Below, in pieces: positions 38,926 to 50,841 of a stretch of 64,000 nucleotides of DNA; positions within the stretch are counted from its first letter, which is position 1; each line of letters starts with the position of its first letter. Source of the stretch: Paracoccus everestensis (GTDB lineage: Bacteria; Pseudomonadota; Alphaproteobacteria; Rhodobacterales; Rhodobacteraceae). The notes below the pieces were generated by a model. That model saw only the letters and a program-made list of their open reading frames with translations. It was not told the DNA's origin and did no database searches. A program made the position numbers and the translations under genes. The DNA is taken from positions 1,970,501-2,034,500 of the forward strand of contig NZ_CP090836.1 in NCBI RefSeq assembly GCF_021491915.1, given 5' to 3'.

Positions 38926-40116
38926 ATGAAGAAAATCATGACGGGCGGTGCGGTTCTGCTGATATCCGCATCACCGCTCATCGCGGGCGGGATCGAGCGC
39001 GCGCCGCAGTCCCTGTCGGTGCTGTTCGAGGAAGGCAATTACGCGGAATTGAGCTTTGGTGGTGTCGATCCCACCGTGGAAGGGACGGATGTCGGCGTTC
39101 CGCCCAATCCGTTTATTCCCAGCGGCATTCCTCCCAGCTCGACCGGCGACGTGGCACAGGGCTATGGCTTCGTCGGCCTGTCCTACAAGCACCAGTTCAA
39201 CGATAACATATCAGCTGCCATCATCATGGAGCAGCCTTTCGGAGCGGACATCCGCTATCCACTGGCGCCGGCCGGTTCGCCCGTTCTTGGCGGCACCCGG
39301 GTTGAGGTTAATTCGACCACCTTCACGGCATTGGCGCGATACAAGTTCGAAAACAACTTTTCGATCCATGGCGGGATCCGCGCATCGAAAGCCAATGGTG
39401 GCGTGACCTTGAACGGGTTGGGATACAACCGGATTGCGCCGCCCTACAATCTGGAGATCGAGGACGAATGGGGCATGGGCTACGTCCTCGGCGCGGCCTA
39501 CGAGATACCCGAGATCGCCGGCCGTGTGTCGCTGACCTACAACTCGTCCATCGACCACGACTTTGAGATGACCGAAACGGGAGATGTCATTCTGGGTGCG
39601 ACCAACGGCCTGACCGATACCATCTCGGGGCGCTATACGGTCAAGACGCCGCGCAGCTGGACCGTGGAAGGTCAGACCGGCATTGCGCAGGACACCCTGG
39701 TTTTCGGTTCGATCCGCTGGGTGAAATGGTCCGAATTCATTGTCGACAACGCCGTCTTTCCTATCACTCCCCCGACAGGGGGAACGGTTCCGCTTGTCGA
39801 GGTCGAGGACACGACGACCTATACAATCGGCGTGGGGCGCAAATTAACGGACAACTGGTCCGCGTCGCTGTCGTTCGTCTATGAGCCCAGCGAAGGGGAT
39901 ACGGTTTCACCGCTTGCCCCGACCAACGGGCGCAAGGGTGTTACCCTCGCCGGCATATACACAATGGATAACATTAAGATCACGACAGGTATCAACTATA
40001 CCCGGTTGGGTGGTTCTGACGTGGGCATCGGCGAAACCGGCAACAAAACGACCGTCGCCACGATGGAGGACAACCACGCCTGGGGCATCGGCGTCCGCAT
40101 CGGCTACAGCTTCTGA
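38926..40116 (+). CDS. FadL/OmpP1-type outer membrane transport protein
   Basis: 396 aa. A signal peptide (MKKIMTGGAVLLISASPLIAG) is followed by GGIERAPQSLSVLFEEGNYAELSFG, a beta-barrel with alternating hydrophobic strands, and a C-terminal Phe (GVRIGYSF) as needed for BAM assembly. FadL proteins let hydrophobic compounds (long-chain fatty acids, aromatics) cross the outer membrane. It is somewhat shorter than E. coli FadL, and the N-terminal NPA-like hatch motif is not obvious. A GGGAGGA ribosome binding site is present. Slightly lower GC than neighbours. It ends in a terminator, so it is monocistronic. Confidence 0.88.
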   Translation: MKKIMTGGAVLLISASPLIAGGIERAPQSLSVLFEEGNYAELSFGGVDPTVEGTDVGVPPNPFIPSGIPPSSTGDVAQGYGFVGLSYKHQFNDNISAAIIMEQPFGADIRYPLAPAGSPVLGGTRVEVNSTTFTALARYKFENNFSIHGGIRASKANGGVTLNGLGYNRIAPPYNLEIEDEWGMGYVLGAAYEIPEIAGRVSLTYNSSIDHDFEMTETGDVILGATNGLTDTISGRYTVKTPRSWTVEGQTGIAQDTLVFGSIRWVKWSEFIVDNAVFPITPPTGGTVPLVEVEDTTTYTIGVGRKLTDNWSASLSFVYEPSEGDTVSPLAPTNGRKGVTLAGIYTMDNIKITTGINYTRLGGSDVGIGETGNKTTVATMEDNHAWGIGVRIGYSF

Positions 40117-40140
40117 AGCTTCCGCACCGTGACACTGGCA

Positions 40141-40170
40141 AGGCCTCGCTTCGGCGGGGCCTTTGCTTTC
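40141..40170 (+). terminator. Terminator after the FadL-type gene
   Basis: AAGGCCTCG (40141-40149) pairs with CGGGGCCTT (40156-40164, one G-T pair) around a 6-base loop, followed by TGCTTTTC. Confidence 0.8.
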
Positions 40171-40215
40171 GAAACCCCCTGCATTACCTATGCGCCCGAA
40201 ACGAAGGGGCATCCG

Positions 40216-41076
40216 ATGATCTATGGCAGCGGCGGCGAATGGCTGGGGACAAGCGCCAAGCGCATTGTGCTGTTCGGGATGTCGGGCCTGGGCAAGACCT
40301 ATCTGGCCAATATGCTGCGCGAAGCGGGCGACTGGTTCCACTATAGCGTCGATTACCGGATCGGCACCCGCTATATGGGCGAATTCATCGCCGACAACTT
40401 CAAGCGCGAGGCGATGAAGGTTCCTTTCCTGCGGGAACTGCTGCTGTCGGACAGCATCTATGTCGCCAGCAACATCACCTTTGACAACCTGGCGCCGCTG
40501 TCCACCTATCTGGGCAAGCCCGGAAGCCCCTCGCGCGGGGGGCTGCCCTTTGACGAATACTGCCTGCGCCAGAACCAGCACCGGAGGGCCGAGATCGCGG
40601 CCCTTCTGGACACGCGCCATTTTATGACCCGCGCCCGCGACATCTATGCCATCCCGCATTTCGTCTGCGACAGCGGCGGGTCGATCTGCGAGGTCGTGGA
40701 TCCCGAAGATCCCGCCGATCCGGTCCTACAAGCCCTGGAACGCGACCTGCTGATGGTCTGGATCAAGGGGTCGGATGCCCATACCGCCGAACTGGTCCGC
40801 CGCTTCGACCGCGCACCCAAGCCCATGTATTACCAGCCGGAGTTCCTGGAAAAGGCCTGGATCGCCTATCGCGTGGAAAAGGGCCTGGACGGGGACGAGG
40901 TCAATCCCGACGACTTCATCCGCTGGATCTATGCCCGCGCCCTGGCCCACCGACAGCCGCGATACGAAGCCATGGCGCGGCGCGGCGTCACCATCCTGGC
41001 CGAGGAAGTGGCCGAAGTCCGAACCCCCGCCGATTTCGACCGCCTGATCGCCCGCGCCATCGACCGCAAGGAATGA
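40216..41076 (+). CDS. P-loop ATPase of unknown role, first gene of the metA operon
   Basis: 286 aa. Walker [15 protein letters not shown] near residue 21, followed by [17 protein letters not shown]. This is a kinase-like P-loop fold with a mid-protein [16 protein letters not shown] and a basic helical C-terminus. No other domain is recognised. AAGGGG precedes ATG 40216. The metA start follows 4 bases after its stop, so it is co-transcribed with methionine biosynthesis. The DS/DYR after the P-loop suggests nucleotide or small-molecule phosphorylation, which is inference. Confidence 0.7.
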   Translation: MIYGSGGEWLGTSAKRIVLFGMSGLGKTYLANMLREAGDWFHYSVDYRIGTRYMGEFIADNFKREAMKVPFLRELLLSDSIYVASNITFDNLAPLSTYLGKPGSPSRGGLPFDEYCLRQNQHRRAEIAALLDTRHFMTRARDIYAIPHFVCDSGGSICEVVDPEDPADPVLQALERDLLMVWIKGSDAHTAELVRRFDRAPKPMYYQPEFLEKAWIAYRVEKGLDGDEVNPDDFIRWIYARALAHRQPRYEAMARRGVTILAEEVAEVRTPADFDRLIARAIDRKE

Positions 41077-41080
41077 ACCC

Positions 41081-42007
41081 ATGCCCATCACCCTGAACGA
41101 GAACCTGCCCGCCTATCGCATCCTGTCGGACGAAGGCGTGATGGTCATGTCTCCGGGCCGGGCCGCGACGCAGGACATCCGGCCGCTGCGCATCGCGCTG
41201 CTGAACCTGATGCCCAAGAAGATCCAGACCGAAAACCAGTTTGCCCGGCTGATCGGCGCCACGCCCCTGCAGATCGACTTTCAGTTGATCCGCATGTCCG
41301 ACCATGAAAGCCGCAATACGGCGGCAGACCACCTGGAAAGCTTCTATCGCCCCTTCCGCGATGTTGCCGCCACGGGAGAGAAATTCGACGGCCTTCTGAT
41401 CACCGGCGCCCCGGTCGAAAAGCTTCCCTTCGAGGACGTGACCTATTGGGACGAACTGACCCAGGTGTTCGCCTGGACGCAAAGCCATGTCCATTCCACC
41501 TTCGGCGTCTGCTGGGGCGGCATGGCGATGGCCTGGCATTTCCACCGGCTTGAAAAGCACCCCCTGGACCACAAGGCATTCGGCTGCTTCCGCCACCACA
41601 ACCAGGCCCCGGCGTCCCCCTATCTTCGGGGCTTTTCGGACGATGTGCTGGTCCCCGTCAGCCGCTGGACCGAGGTGCGACAGCCCGACGTGGACGCCCG
41701 CCCTGCCCTGCGCACCCTGCTGGCCAGCGACCAGTGCGGTCCCTGCCTGCTGGAGGATCCGGGACACCGCGCGCTGTATGTCTTCAACCATTTCGAATAC
41801 GACAGCACCACGCTCAAGGAAGAATACGACCGCGACGTGGCAGCGGGCAGGCTGATCAACGTGCCGGCGAACTATTATCCCGACGACGATCCGACCCGCG
41901 CGCCGTCGAACCGCTGGCGCAGCCATGCGCATCTGCTTTACGGTAACTGGATCAACGAGATCTATCAGACGACGCAATACGATCTGAACCGCATCGGAGA
42001 AGGATAG
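41081..42007 (+). CDS. metA: Homoserine O-acyltransferase (MetA family)
   Basis: 308 aa. Motifs: [44 protein letters not shown], the catalytic Cys in [29 protein letters not shown], and the His/Glu pair in VFNHFEYD. It acylates homoserine with succinyl- or acetyl-CoA in the first committed step to methionine; the acyl specificity cannot be read with certainty. It lies 4 bp after the ATPase gene and 3 bp before ppk2. The final steps are encoded nearby by the split metH. Confidence 0.96.
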   Translation: MPITLNENLPAYRILSDEGVMVMSPGRAATQDIRPLRIALLNLMPKKIQTENQFARLIGATPLQIDFQLIRMSDHESRNTAADHLESFYRPFRDVAATGEKFDGLLITGAPVEKLPFEDVTYWDELTQVFAWTQSHVHSTFGVCWGGMAMAWHFHRLEKHPLDHKAFGCFRHHNQAPASPYLRGFSDDVLVPVSRWTEVRQPDVDARPALRTLLASDQCGPCLLEDPGHRALYVFNHFEYDSTTLKEEYDRDVAAGRLINVPANYYPDDDPTRAPSNRWRSHAHLLYGNWINEIYQTTQYDLNRIGEG

Positions 42008-42010
42008 GAC

Positions 42011-42889
42011 ATGGCCCAAACCCCGGACCTTCCCCTGGTCGGCAAGATCACCGAGGCCTTGAAGGCCGCGCCCAAGGACATCAGGAAGCTGGTGGAAGGC
42101 GCGGACAAGGACGGCATCCTGGATCCGACCTATCCTTATCGCCGGGAACTGGACAAGAAGACCTACGAGGCGCAGATGGACCAGTTGCAGTTGCAACTGG
42201 TGCGCATGATGGGCGACGTGGTGGCGACCGGCAAGCGGCTGGTCGTGCTGTTCGAGGGGCGCGACGCCGCCGGCAAGGGCGGCACCATCGAACGCACCCG
42301 CGAAAACCTGAACCCCCGATCCGCCAGTATCGTCGCCCTGCCCACCCCGACCGAACGCGAGGCGGGTCAGTGGTATTTCCAACGCTATGTGGACTGGTTG
42401 CCCGCCGCGGGGGAAATAACCCTGTTCGACCGAAGCTGGTACAATCGCGGCATCGTCGAGCGCGTGTTCGGCTTTTCGACCGAACAGCAGCGCAACGCCT
42501 TTTTTCGCCAGTTGCCAAGCTTTGAACAAACCTTGGTCGATGACGGGATCATCCTGGTCAAGCTGTGGCTGAATGTGGGCCGCGCCGAACAGATGCGCCG
42601 CTTTCTGGACCGGGAATCCGATCCCCTGAAGCAATGGAAACTGTCGCGGATCGACGTGGACGGGCTGGCGAAGTGGGACGATTACACCGCCGCGATCCGC
42701 GACACGCTGAACCTGTCGCATTCGCCCATCGCGCCCTGGACCGTGATCCGGTCGGACGACAAGCGACGCGCGCGGCTGGCCGCGATCCAGACGATCCTGG
42801 GTGCGGTGGATTTCGCGTGCAAGGATATGGATCAGATCGGTGTCGCCGACCCCGCCATCACCGGCGGGCCGGAATTGCTGGACCGGTAA
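42011..42889 (+). CDS. ppk2: Polyphosphate kinase 2
   Basis: 292 aa, single-domain PPK2. Walker [52 protein letters not shown], Walker [21 protein letters not shown], and the lid-side [28 protein letters not shown] are present. It transfers phosphate between polyphosphate and nucleoside phosphates; GDP- or ADP-directed class not assigned. It lies in the metA operon, 3 bp after metA and 10 bp before the SDR gene. Confidence 0.95.
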   Translation: MAQTPDLPLVGKITEALKAAPKDIRKLVEGADKDGILDPTYPYRRELDKKTYEAQMDQLQLQLVRMMGDVVATGKRLVVLFEGRDAAGKGGTIERTRENLNPRSASIVALPTPTEREAGQWYFQRYVDWLPAAGEITLFDRSWYNRGIVERVFGFSTEQQRNAFFRQLPSFEQTLVDDGIILVKLWLNVGRAEQMRRFLDRESDPLKQWKLSRIDVDGLAKWDDYTAAIRDTLNLSHSPIAPWTVIRSDDKRRARLAAIQTILGAVDFACKDMDQIGVADPAITGGPELLDR

Positions 42890-42899
42890 GGAGGGACCG

Positions 42900-43622
42900 A
42901 TGGAACTGCGAAACAGCCGGGCCATCGTCACCGGCGGCGCCTCGGGCCTGGGGGCCGCGACCGCGGCATGGTTCCGTGAACAAGGCGCCACCGTGGTCAT
43001 CCTGGACCGGGACGCGGGAGACGATCCCAACCACGTCCAGGCCGACGTGACTTCGGCCGACAGCACGGCCGCTGCCATTGCGCAGGCCGTGGATCGCATG
43101 GGTGGGATCGACATCTGCGTGAACTGCGCGGGGGTGGTCATTGGCGAACGGACCGTCGGGCGGAACGGACCGCATGACCTGGACGCCTTTCGCCGTGTGG
43201 TCGATGTGAACCTGATCGGCAGCTTCAATGTCCTGCGGCTGGCGGCAGCGGAAATGGCCGGGAACGGGCGGACCGAGAATGGCGTGATCGTCAACACCGC
43301 ATCCGTCGCGGCCTTTGACGGGCAGAAGGGCCAGGCCGCCTATGCCGCATCCAAGGCGGCGATCGCGGGCATGACCCTGCCGCTTGCGCGCGATCTGGCG
43401 GGCCTGGGGATCCGGGTCTGCGCCATCGCACCGGGCATCTTTGCCACGCCGATGCTGCGCGGGCTGCCGCCCGACGTGCAGAACGGGCTTGCGGCCGAGG
43501 TCACCTTCCCGCCCCGGCTTGGCGATCCGAGGGAATTTGCCCGCATGGCCGCGCATATTGTCGAAAACGCCTATCTGAACGGCGAGGTGATCCGCCTGGA
43601 CGGCGCCCTGCGGATGCGGTGA
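42900..43622 (+). CDS. SDR dehydrogenase, 3-hydroxyacyl-CoA dehydrogenase type 2-like
   Basis: 240 aa. Rossmann TGGASGLG near 12, NCAG core, the catalytic Ser/Tyr/Lys in NTASVAAFDGQKGQAAYAASKAAI, and the C-terminal PGIFATPMLRGLP...PPRLGDPREFARMAAHIVENAYLNGEVIRLDGALRM. This tail is close to HSD17B10-type 3-hydroxyacyl-CoA dehydrogenases, so oxidation of a 3-hydroxyacyl-CoA with NAD+ is the best guess. AAGGAGGG precedes the ATG. Last gene of the four-gene operon; a GC-rich hairpin follows. Confidence 0.85.
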   Translation: MELRNSRAIVTGGASGLGAATAAWFREQGATVVILDRDAGDDPNHVQADVTSADSTAAAIAQAVDRMGGIDICVNCAGVVIGERTVGRNGPHDLDAFRRVVDVNLIGSFNVLRLAAAEMAGNGRTENGVIVNTASVAAFDGQKGQAAYAASKAAIAGMTLPLARDLAGLGIRVCAIAPGIFATPMLRGLPPDVQNGLAAEVTFPPRLGDPREFARMAAHIVENAYLNGEVIRLDGALRMR

Positions 43623-43638
43623 TCACTGGGCGTTGAGA

Positions 43639-43672
43639 GCCGCGCGATTCCCTTGCGCGAGGGTTTCGCGGC
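43639..43672. promoter_or_regulatory. Two-part stem-loop between the SDR and binding-protein genes
   Basis: GCCGCG (43639-43644) pairs with CGCGGC (43667-43672), and an inner CCCT/AGGG helix closes a 6-base loop. No T-run, so either a 3' processing stem or a leader structure of the next gene. Confidence 0.45.
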
Positions 43673-43714
43673 CGTTAGCGTTTGGTCAAACCGCCCAACA
43701 GGAAGGCCGATTTC

Positions 43715-44755
43715 ATGCGCTTGCTGACAACTACCGCCCTTGCCTCTGCCATCGCCCTGCCCGCCCTTGCGGCGGACCCAGAACTGACCGTCTTTGACTG
43801 GGCAGGGTTCGAGGAACCGTCGATTTTCCAGGGCTACGTGGACAAGCATGGCGACAGTCCGACCTATGCCTTTTACGGCGACGACGACGAGGCGTTCCAG
43901 AAGGTTGCCTCGGGGTTTCAGGCCGATGTGGCCCATCCCTGCAGCCAGATGGTCAGCAAATACCGCGATGCCGGACTGATCGAGCCTTGGGATACGTCGA
44001 AAATCCCGAATTTCGACAAGATCGCGCCCGAGTTCCTGGAATCCGAGGTGTTCAAGGATGACCAGGGCGTGTGGTTCATCCCGACCGATTGGGGCGCGAC
44101 CGCCATCGCCTATAACACCGAGACGGTCCCTGCCGAGGACGTGTCCAGCCTGCAGGTCTTCACCGACCCCAAATACCAGGGCCGCACGTCCCTGCCGGAT
44201 TCGTCGGACGATGTCTGGGCGCTTGCCTATCTGGCGACCGGGACGACCGATTGGACGGACGTGACCGACGAACAATTCTCCGCCGCGGCCGATTGGCTGC
44301 GCCAGGCGCATCAGAACGTCGCGGCCTATTGGGCCGATCCGTCGGAACAGGCCCAGTTGATGGCTTCCGGCGCGGTGGACATCGCCTGGTCCTGGAACGA
44401 CGGCGTCGTCTATCTGCAAGCCGACAACTATCCGGTGGGCTTCCAACGGGCGCCAAAGGAAGGATCGTCCACCTTCTTTTGCGGCTATATCAATCTGAAG
44501 AACGGGCCGGGCAACGAGGAAAAGGCCTATGACTTCATCAACGCCTGGCTGGAGCCTTCGGCGGGCAAGGCGCTGCTGGACACGATTGGCTATGGGCATA
44601 CCTCGACCGAGGCGATGGCGACCATTGCCGAGGAGCCTGCTGTAAAGGAAGGTCTGGGCGAGATCGACGCCCCGATCCTGGCGCAGACTCCGAACGATCC
44701 GGCGCAGCGCGAAAAGCAGCTGGCCGAGTTCGAGAAGATCAAGGCCGGGTTCTAG
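43715..44755 (+). CDS. Extracellular solute-binding protein, polyamine ABC type
   Basis: 346 aa. A signal peptide (MRLLTTTALASAIALPALA) precedes a PotD/PotF-like mature protein: ELTVFDWAGFEEPSIFQGYVDK, VPTDWG-like WFIPTDWGATAIAYNTE, SWNDGVVYLQADNYPVGFQRAPKEGSSTFFCGYINLK. It should bind spermidine, putrescine or a related amine in the periplasm. No permease or ATPase gene follows; metH is convergent instead, so it is an orphan in this window. GGAAGG upstream favours ATG 43715. A large hairpin lies before it and another after it. Confidence 0.88.
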   Translation: MRLLTTTALASAIALPALAADPELTVFDWAGFEEPSIFQGYVDKHGDSPTYAFYGDDDEAFQKVASGFQADVAHPCSQMVSKYRDAGLIEPWDTSKIPNFDKIAPEFLESEVFKDDQGVWFIPTDWGATAIAYNTETVPAEDVSSLQVFTDPKYQGRTSLPDSSDDVWALAYLATGTTDWTDVTDEQFSAAADWLRQAHQNVAAYWADPSEQAQLMASGAVDIAWSWNDGVVYLQADNYPVGFQRAPKEGSSTFFCGYINLKNGPGNEEKAYDFINAWLEPSAGKALLDTIGYGHTSTEAMATIAEEPAVKEGLGEIDAPILAQTPNDPAQREKQLAEFEKIKAGF

Positions 44756-44763
44756 GCGGAAAG

Positions 44764-44816
44764 GCGGGGGACCAGTCCCCCGCACCCCCTTGGGATATTT
44801 AGGTGAAGAAGAAAGG
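44764..44816. repeat. Intergenic hairpin plus GGATATTT/GTGAAGAAGAA element
   Basis: A perfect stem GCGGGGGAC/GTCCCCCGC (44764-44783) is followed by CCCCCTTGGGATATTT and GTGAAGAAGAA (to 44813). The last part recurs at 52126-52146, and related elements lie at 48688 and 59380. It sits between convergent stops and probably works as a terminator. Confidence 0.6.
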
Positions 44817-44823
44817 ACGGGGC

Positions 44824-47530
<2,707 letters not shown>

Positions 47531-47538
<8 letters not shown>

Positions 47539-48574
47539 ATTCCGGAACCTTTCGGGGGGCATAAGCCGCAACAGCCTCGGCAATGGCGCGGATGTGGTCG
47601 GGCGTCGTGCCGCAGCAGCCGCCGACGACGTTAACCAGCCCTTCGCGTGCGAATTCGGCAACCTGCACGGCGGTGTCGCCGGGGCCTTCGTCGTATTGGC
47701 CGAAGGCGTTGGGCAGGCCCGCGTTGGGATAGGCGCAGATGTTTGTGTCCGCCACGCCCGCCAGTTCCGCCAGATGCGGACGCATGGCCGATGCGCCAAG
47801 CGCGCAGTTCAGGCCCACTGACCAGGGCCGGGCATGGCGGACCGAATACCAGAACGCAGTCGGCGTCTGTCCCGACAGCGTGCGCCCCGAAGCATCGGTG
47901 ATCGTCCCCGAAATCATCAGCGGCAAGGCCTGCCCGTGCGCCTCCATTGCCTGGATGCAGGCGAAGATCGCGGCCTTGGCGTTCAGCGTGTCGAAGATCG
48001 TCTCGATCAGCAGGATGTCGGCGCCGCCTTCGATCAGGCCCCGTGCCTGTTGCAGATAGGCTGCGCGCAGATCGTCAAAGGTGACGGCGCGGTATCCGGG
48101 GTCGTTCACATCCGGGCTGATGGACGCGGTGCGGTTCGTCGGCCCGATGGCGCCCGCGACGAAACGCGGCCGTCCATCCTGTGCGGTTGCGCGATCCAGC
48201 GCCCGGCGCACGATGCGCGTGCCCTCGACGTTCAGGTCGTGGACGGCCTCCTGCATCCCGTAATCGGCCTGGGCGATGGTGGTGGCGGAAAAGGTGTTGG
48301 TTTCGACGATATCCGCGCCTGCCATGGCATAGCGGTAATGGATCTCCTCGACCGCTTGAGGCTGGGTCAGGATCAGAAGGTCGTTGTTGCCCTGCTGGGG
48401 ATGATCGGAATGATGGCGGCAGGCATGGCCCGACCCGTGGCCAGTATAATCGTCCTCGGCCAGCCGAAGCTGCTGGATTTGCGTGCCCATCGCCCCGTCC
48501 AGGATCAGGATCCGTTCGGCCGCAGCCGCGTCAAGCGCCGCGAAGGCGGGGGATCGGGAAAGTCTGCCGGTCAT
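47531..48574 (-). CDS. metH: Methionine synthase, homocysteine-binding module
   Basis: 347 aa homocysteine S-methyltransferase domain. [42 protein letters not shown], and the zinc-binding Cys in VGLNCALGA and [20 protein letters not shown] are intact. It corresponds to residues 1-about 340 of a full MetH. It ends in APRKVPEYA and a TGA; the C-terminal module starts 5 bases earlier in another frame. So either a genuine two-gene MetH with coupled translation or a frameshifted single gene. A 9-bp AT-rich dyad lies 57 bases upstream of the ATG. Confidence 0.92.
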
Positions 48575-48631
48575 CGTGTCAACCCTTGCCAGGAAGGCGC
48601 AGGTATAGCGACAGGGGCGCGCAACGGCAAA

Positions 48632-48657
48632 TTCATAATCCTACAGAAGATTATGAA
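48632..48657. promoter_or_regulatory. AT-rich inverted repeat upstream of metH
   Basis: TTCATAATC (48632-48640) and GATTATGAA (48649-48657) are perfect 9-bp inverted repeats with an 8-base spacer. They lie 58-83 bases before the metH ATG, in otherwise GC-rich DNA. An operator (for example of an ArsR- or LysR-type sulfur regulator) or a leader hairpin. Confidence 0.55.
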
Positions 48658-48680
48658 AGCGTGGCATATCTCTTTTACCT

Positions 48681-48726
48681 TGGCTTCAATATCCTCGGGG
48701 GGTCCGGGGGGCGAAGCGTCCCCGGC
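48681..48726 (-). repeat. Intergenic hairpin element, second copy
   Basis: AATATCCTCGGGGGG (48688-48702) is identical over 15 bases to 59380-59394; both are followed by a GC stem, here CCGGGGGGC with GCGTCCCCGG around GAA. On the minus strand it reads hairpin, then GGATATT. It separates the manC-type gene end from metH. Confidence 0.55.
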
Positions 48727-48733
48727 TTATCGC

Positions 48734-50167
48734 TCACTCGGCGCTGTCACGGGCATAGACATCCTCGTATCGGATGATGTCGTCTTCGCCCAGGTAGCTG
48801 CCGGTCTGCACCTCGATCAGGACCATGGGCACCTTGCCGGGATTTTCCATCCGGTGAACGGCGCCCAGCGGCACATAGATCGACTGGTTTTCCGTCACCA
48901 GCGTCACCTTGTCATCGACCGTCACACGCGCGGTGCCGCTGACGACGATCCAGTGTTCGGACCGATGCACATGGCTTTGCAGCGACAGGGCCGCGCCGGG
49001 CTTCACCACGATGCGCTTGACCTGAAAGCGGTCGGCCAGGGCCAGCGTCTCGAACCAGCCCCAGGGGCGGTGATCGCGCGGGAATGCCGTGGCCTGCTTG
49101 CAGCCCTTGGCCTTCAGCGCGGTGACGGCGTGGCGCACGTCCTGGGCGCGGCTTTTGTCGGCCACCAGCACCGCGTCCGATGTCGCGACGACCATGACAT
49201 CCGTCAAGCCGATCCCCACGACCTGCAAGTCGTCGCTGTCCGACCGCAGCAGCACGTCGTGGCAGTCGATCGCGGTGGAATTTCCGTCCGTCACCACCCC
49301 GGTGTCCGAGGGTTCCTCCAGCAAGGCCTCGCGCCAGACGGCGTCCCAGCCCCCCAGGTCGGACCAGCGCTCGGAAAAGCGCACCACGGTCAGGTTGCCG
49401 GCCTTTTCCATCACCGCATAGTCGATGGACTGGTCGGGCAGGCTGTCCCACGGCCCCTTGGCCAGCCGCAGAAATCCGATGTCGTCCTTGGCCTCGTCCA
49501 GGGCGGCCAGAACGGGGGACAGGTATTCCGGCGCATGGGCGCGAAACGCGTCAACCATGATGCTGGCCTTGAACAGGAAGATGCCTGCGTTCCACAGGAA
49601 ACTGCCTTGCGCCAGCATCTGCGCCGCCGTCGCCGCATCGGGCTTTTCGACAAAGCGCGCCAAGGGCTGCGGGCCGTCGCCCTGCCCTACCAGTTCCAGA
49701 TAGCCATAGCCGGTCTCGGGGCGGTCGGGGGTGATGCCGAACGTGACGATCCGGCCCTCGGCCGCCGGTCCCGCGCCCTGCCGCACGGCACGCCCAAAGG
49801 CCGCCTCGTCCGGGATCACATGATCGGAGGGGGCGACCAGCAACAGCCCTTCGGGATCTTTCGCCGCGACCATCAGCGCGGCGACCAGGATCGCGGGGGC
49901 CGTGTTGCGGCCCGACGGTTCGATCACGATGGCGCCGGGGCGGATGCCGGCCTGTTCCAGTTGCTCGGCCACGATAAAGCGGAAATCCGCGTTCGTCATC
50001 ACCACGGGATCGGCAAAGTCCGGCCCTGCCAGCCTGCGGGCCGAGGCTTGGAACAGGGTCTGGTCCCCCATCAAGGGGGCGAACTGCTTGGGAAAGCTCT
50101 TGCGGGACACGGGCCACAGGCGGGTTCCCGATCCGCCTGCCATCAGGACGGGGGTGATCTTGGTCAT
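48734..50167 (-). CDS. manC: Mannose-1-phosphate guanylyltransferase / mannose-6-phosphate isomerase
   Basis: 477 aa. The N-terminal nucleotidyltransferase (VLMAGGSGTRLWPVSRKSFPKQF, GPWDSLPDQSIDYAVME, FSERWSDLGGWDAVW) is followed by a C-terminal type II phosphomannose isomerase cupin (about 340-477: DHRPWGWFETLALADRFQVKRIVVKPGAALSLQSHVHRSEHWIVVSGTA). It makes GDP-mannose for surface polysaccharide. Also named XanB or AlgA in other species. AAGGGA precedes ATG 50167; the open frame continues upstream without meaning. It stands alone, with no polysaccharide cluster around it. Confidence 0.95.
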   Translation of the reverse strand: MTKITPVLMAGGSGTRLWPVSRKSFPKQFAPLMGDQTLFQASARRLAGPDFADPVVMTNADFRFIVAEQLEQAGIRPGAIVIEPSGRNTAPAILVAALMVAAKDPEGLLLVAPSDHVIPDEAAFGRAVRQGAGPAAEGRIVTFGITPDRPETGYGYLELVGQGDGPQPLARFVEKPDAATAAQMLAQGSFLWNAGIFLFKASIMVDAFRAHAPEYLSPVLAALDEAKDDIGFLRLAKGPWDSLPDQSIDYAVMEKAGNLTVVRFSERWSDLGGWDAVWREALLEEPSDTGVVTDGNSTAIDCHDVLLRSDSDDLQVVGIGLTDVMVVATSDAVLVADKSRAQDVRHAVTALKAKGCKQATAFPRDHRPWGWFETLALADRFQVKRIVVKPGAALSLQSHVHRSEHWIVVSGTARVTVDDKVTLVTENQSIYVPLGAVHRMENPGKVPMVLIEVQTGSYLGEDDIIRYEDVYARDSAE

Positions 50168-50243
50168 GTAGCTGTCCCTTGCGGCCGGTTTTGTTACGCA
50201 AGGGATAGCCTGCGCCGTGGGCTGAGAAAAGCCCGCACATATG

Positions 50244-50269
50244 AAAAGACCGGCCCCGAAGGACCGGCC
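50244..50269 (-). terminator. Terminator of the DUF1236 gene
   Basis: On the minus strand GGCCGGTCC, a TTCG tetraloop and GGGCCGGTC form a 9-bp stem (one G-T pair), followed by TTTTC. It starts 26 bases after the stop. Confidence 0.88.
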
Positions 50270-50294
50270 TGCAACGCGGGACAAGCCCCCACGC

Positions 50295-50750
50295 TTATTC
50301 GTAGATGTGGATGACCTTGCGGGTCTCGGGCTCGACCACCACGGGGCGGTCGTTGACATAGACGTATTGCACGGTCGAGTTCGGCACCGTCTGGATCGTC
50401 GCCGTTTCCGGCACAACGGTGCCAACCGCAAGGTCGCCGTCCAGAACGACGGACTCGGTGCGGTTTTCCATGATGTAGGTGCGGGTTTCGGGGGTCAGCG
50501 CGTCTTCGCTGACGTCGCCCATGACAGCACCGGCAACGCCGCCGATGGCCGCACCAATCGGGCCGCCAACCGCCGCGCCGGCGACTGCACCGGTCGCCGC
50601 ACCGCCAAGCGCGCCGCCGCCGGTGGTGTTCGGGTCGCTTTCGACCTGCGTCACCGAGGTCGAAGGCTGGGTTTGAACGATGGTGGTTTCAGCAAAGCTG
50701 GCGCCCGCTGCAAGCGCCGCTACTGCGGTCATGGTCAGAAGGGTTTTCAT
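50295..50750 (-). CDS. Exported glycine-zipper DUF1236 protein
   Basis: 151 aa. A signal peptide (MKTLLTMTAVAALAAGASFA) is followed by a Thr-rich stretch, then a glycine zipper (GGGALGGAATGAVAGAAVGG, GAAIGGVAGAVMG) that could insert in or lie on a membrane. The C-terminus YVYVNDRPVVVEPETRKVIHIYE is the DUF1236 signature. Function unknown; an envelope protein by its build. GGAG precedes ATG 50750. It is monocistronic with its own terminator. Confidence 0.88.
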   Translation of the reverse strand: MKTLLTMTAVAALAAGASFAETTIVQTQPSTSVTQVESDPNTTGGGALGGAATGAVAGAAVGGPIGAAIGGVAGAVMGDVSEDALTPETRTYIMENRTESVVLDGDLAVGTVVPETATIQTVPNSTVQYVYVNDRPVVVEPETRKVIHIYE

Positions 50751-50841
50751 CGTGATCTCCATTTCCGTATCTGCGTGTAAAATTCGCAAACCAGCGTCGA
50801 AGTTCCCGACGATCACGGATTATTGCCGTGACGCCACGGCA

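Noticed and set aside
40988-43297. 769-codon minus-strand frame opposite metA, ppk2 and the SDR gene
   Set aside because: Shadow of three well-supported plus-strand genes.
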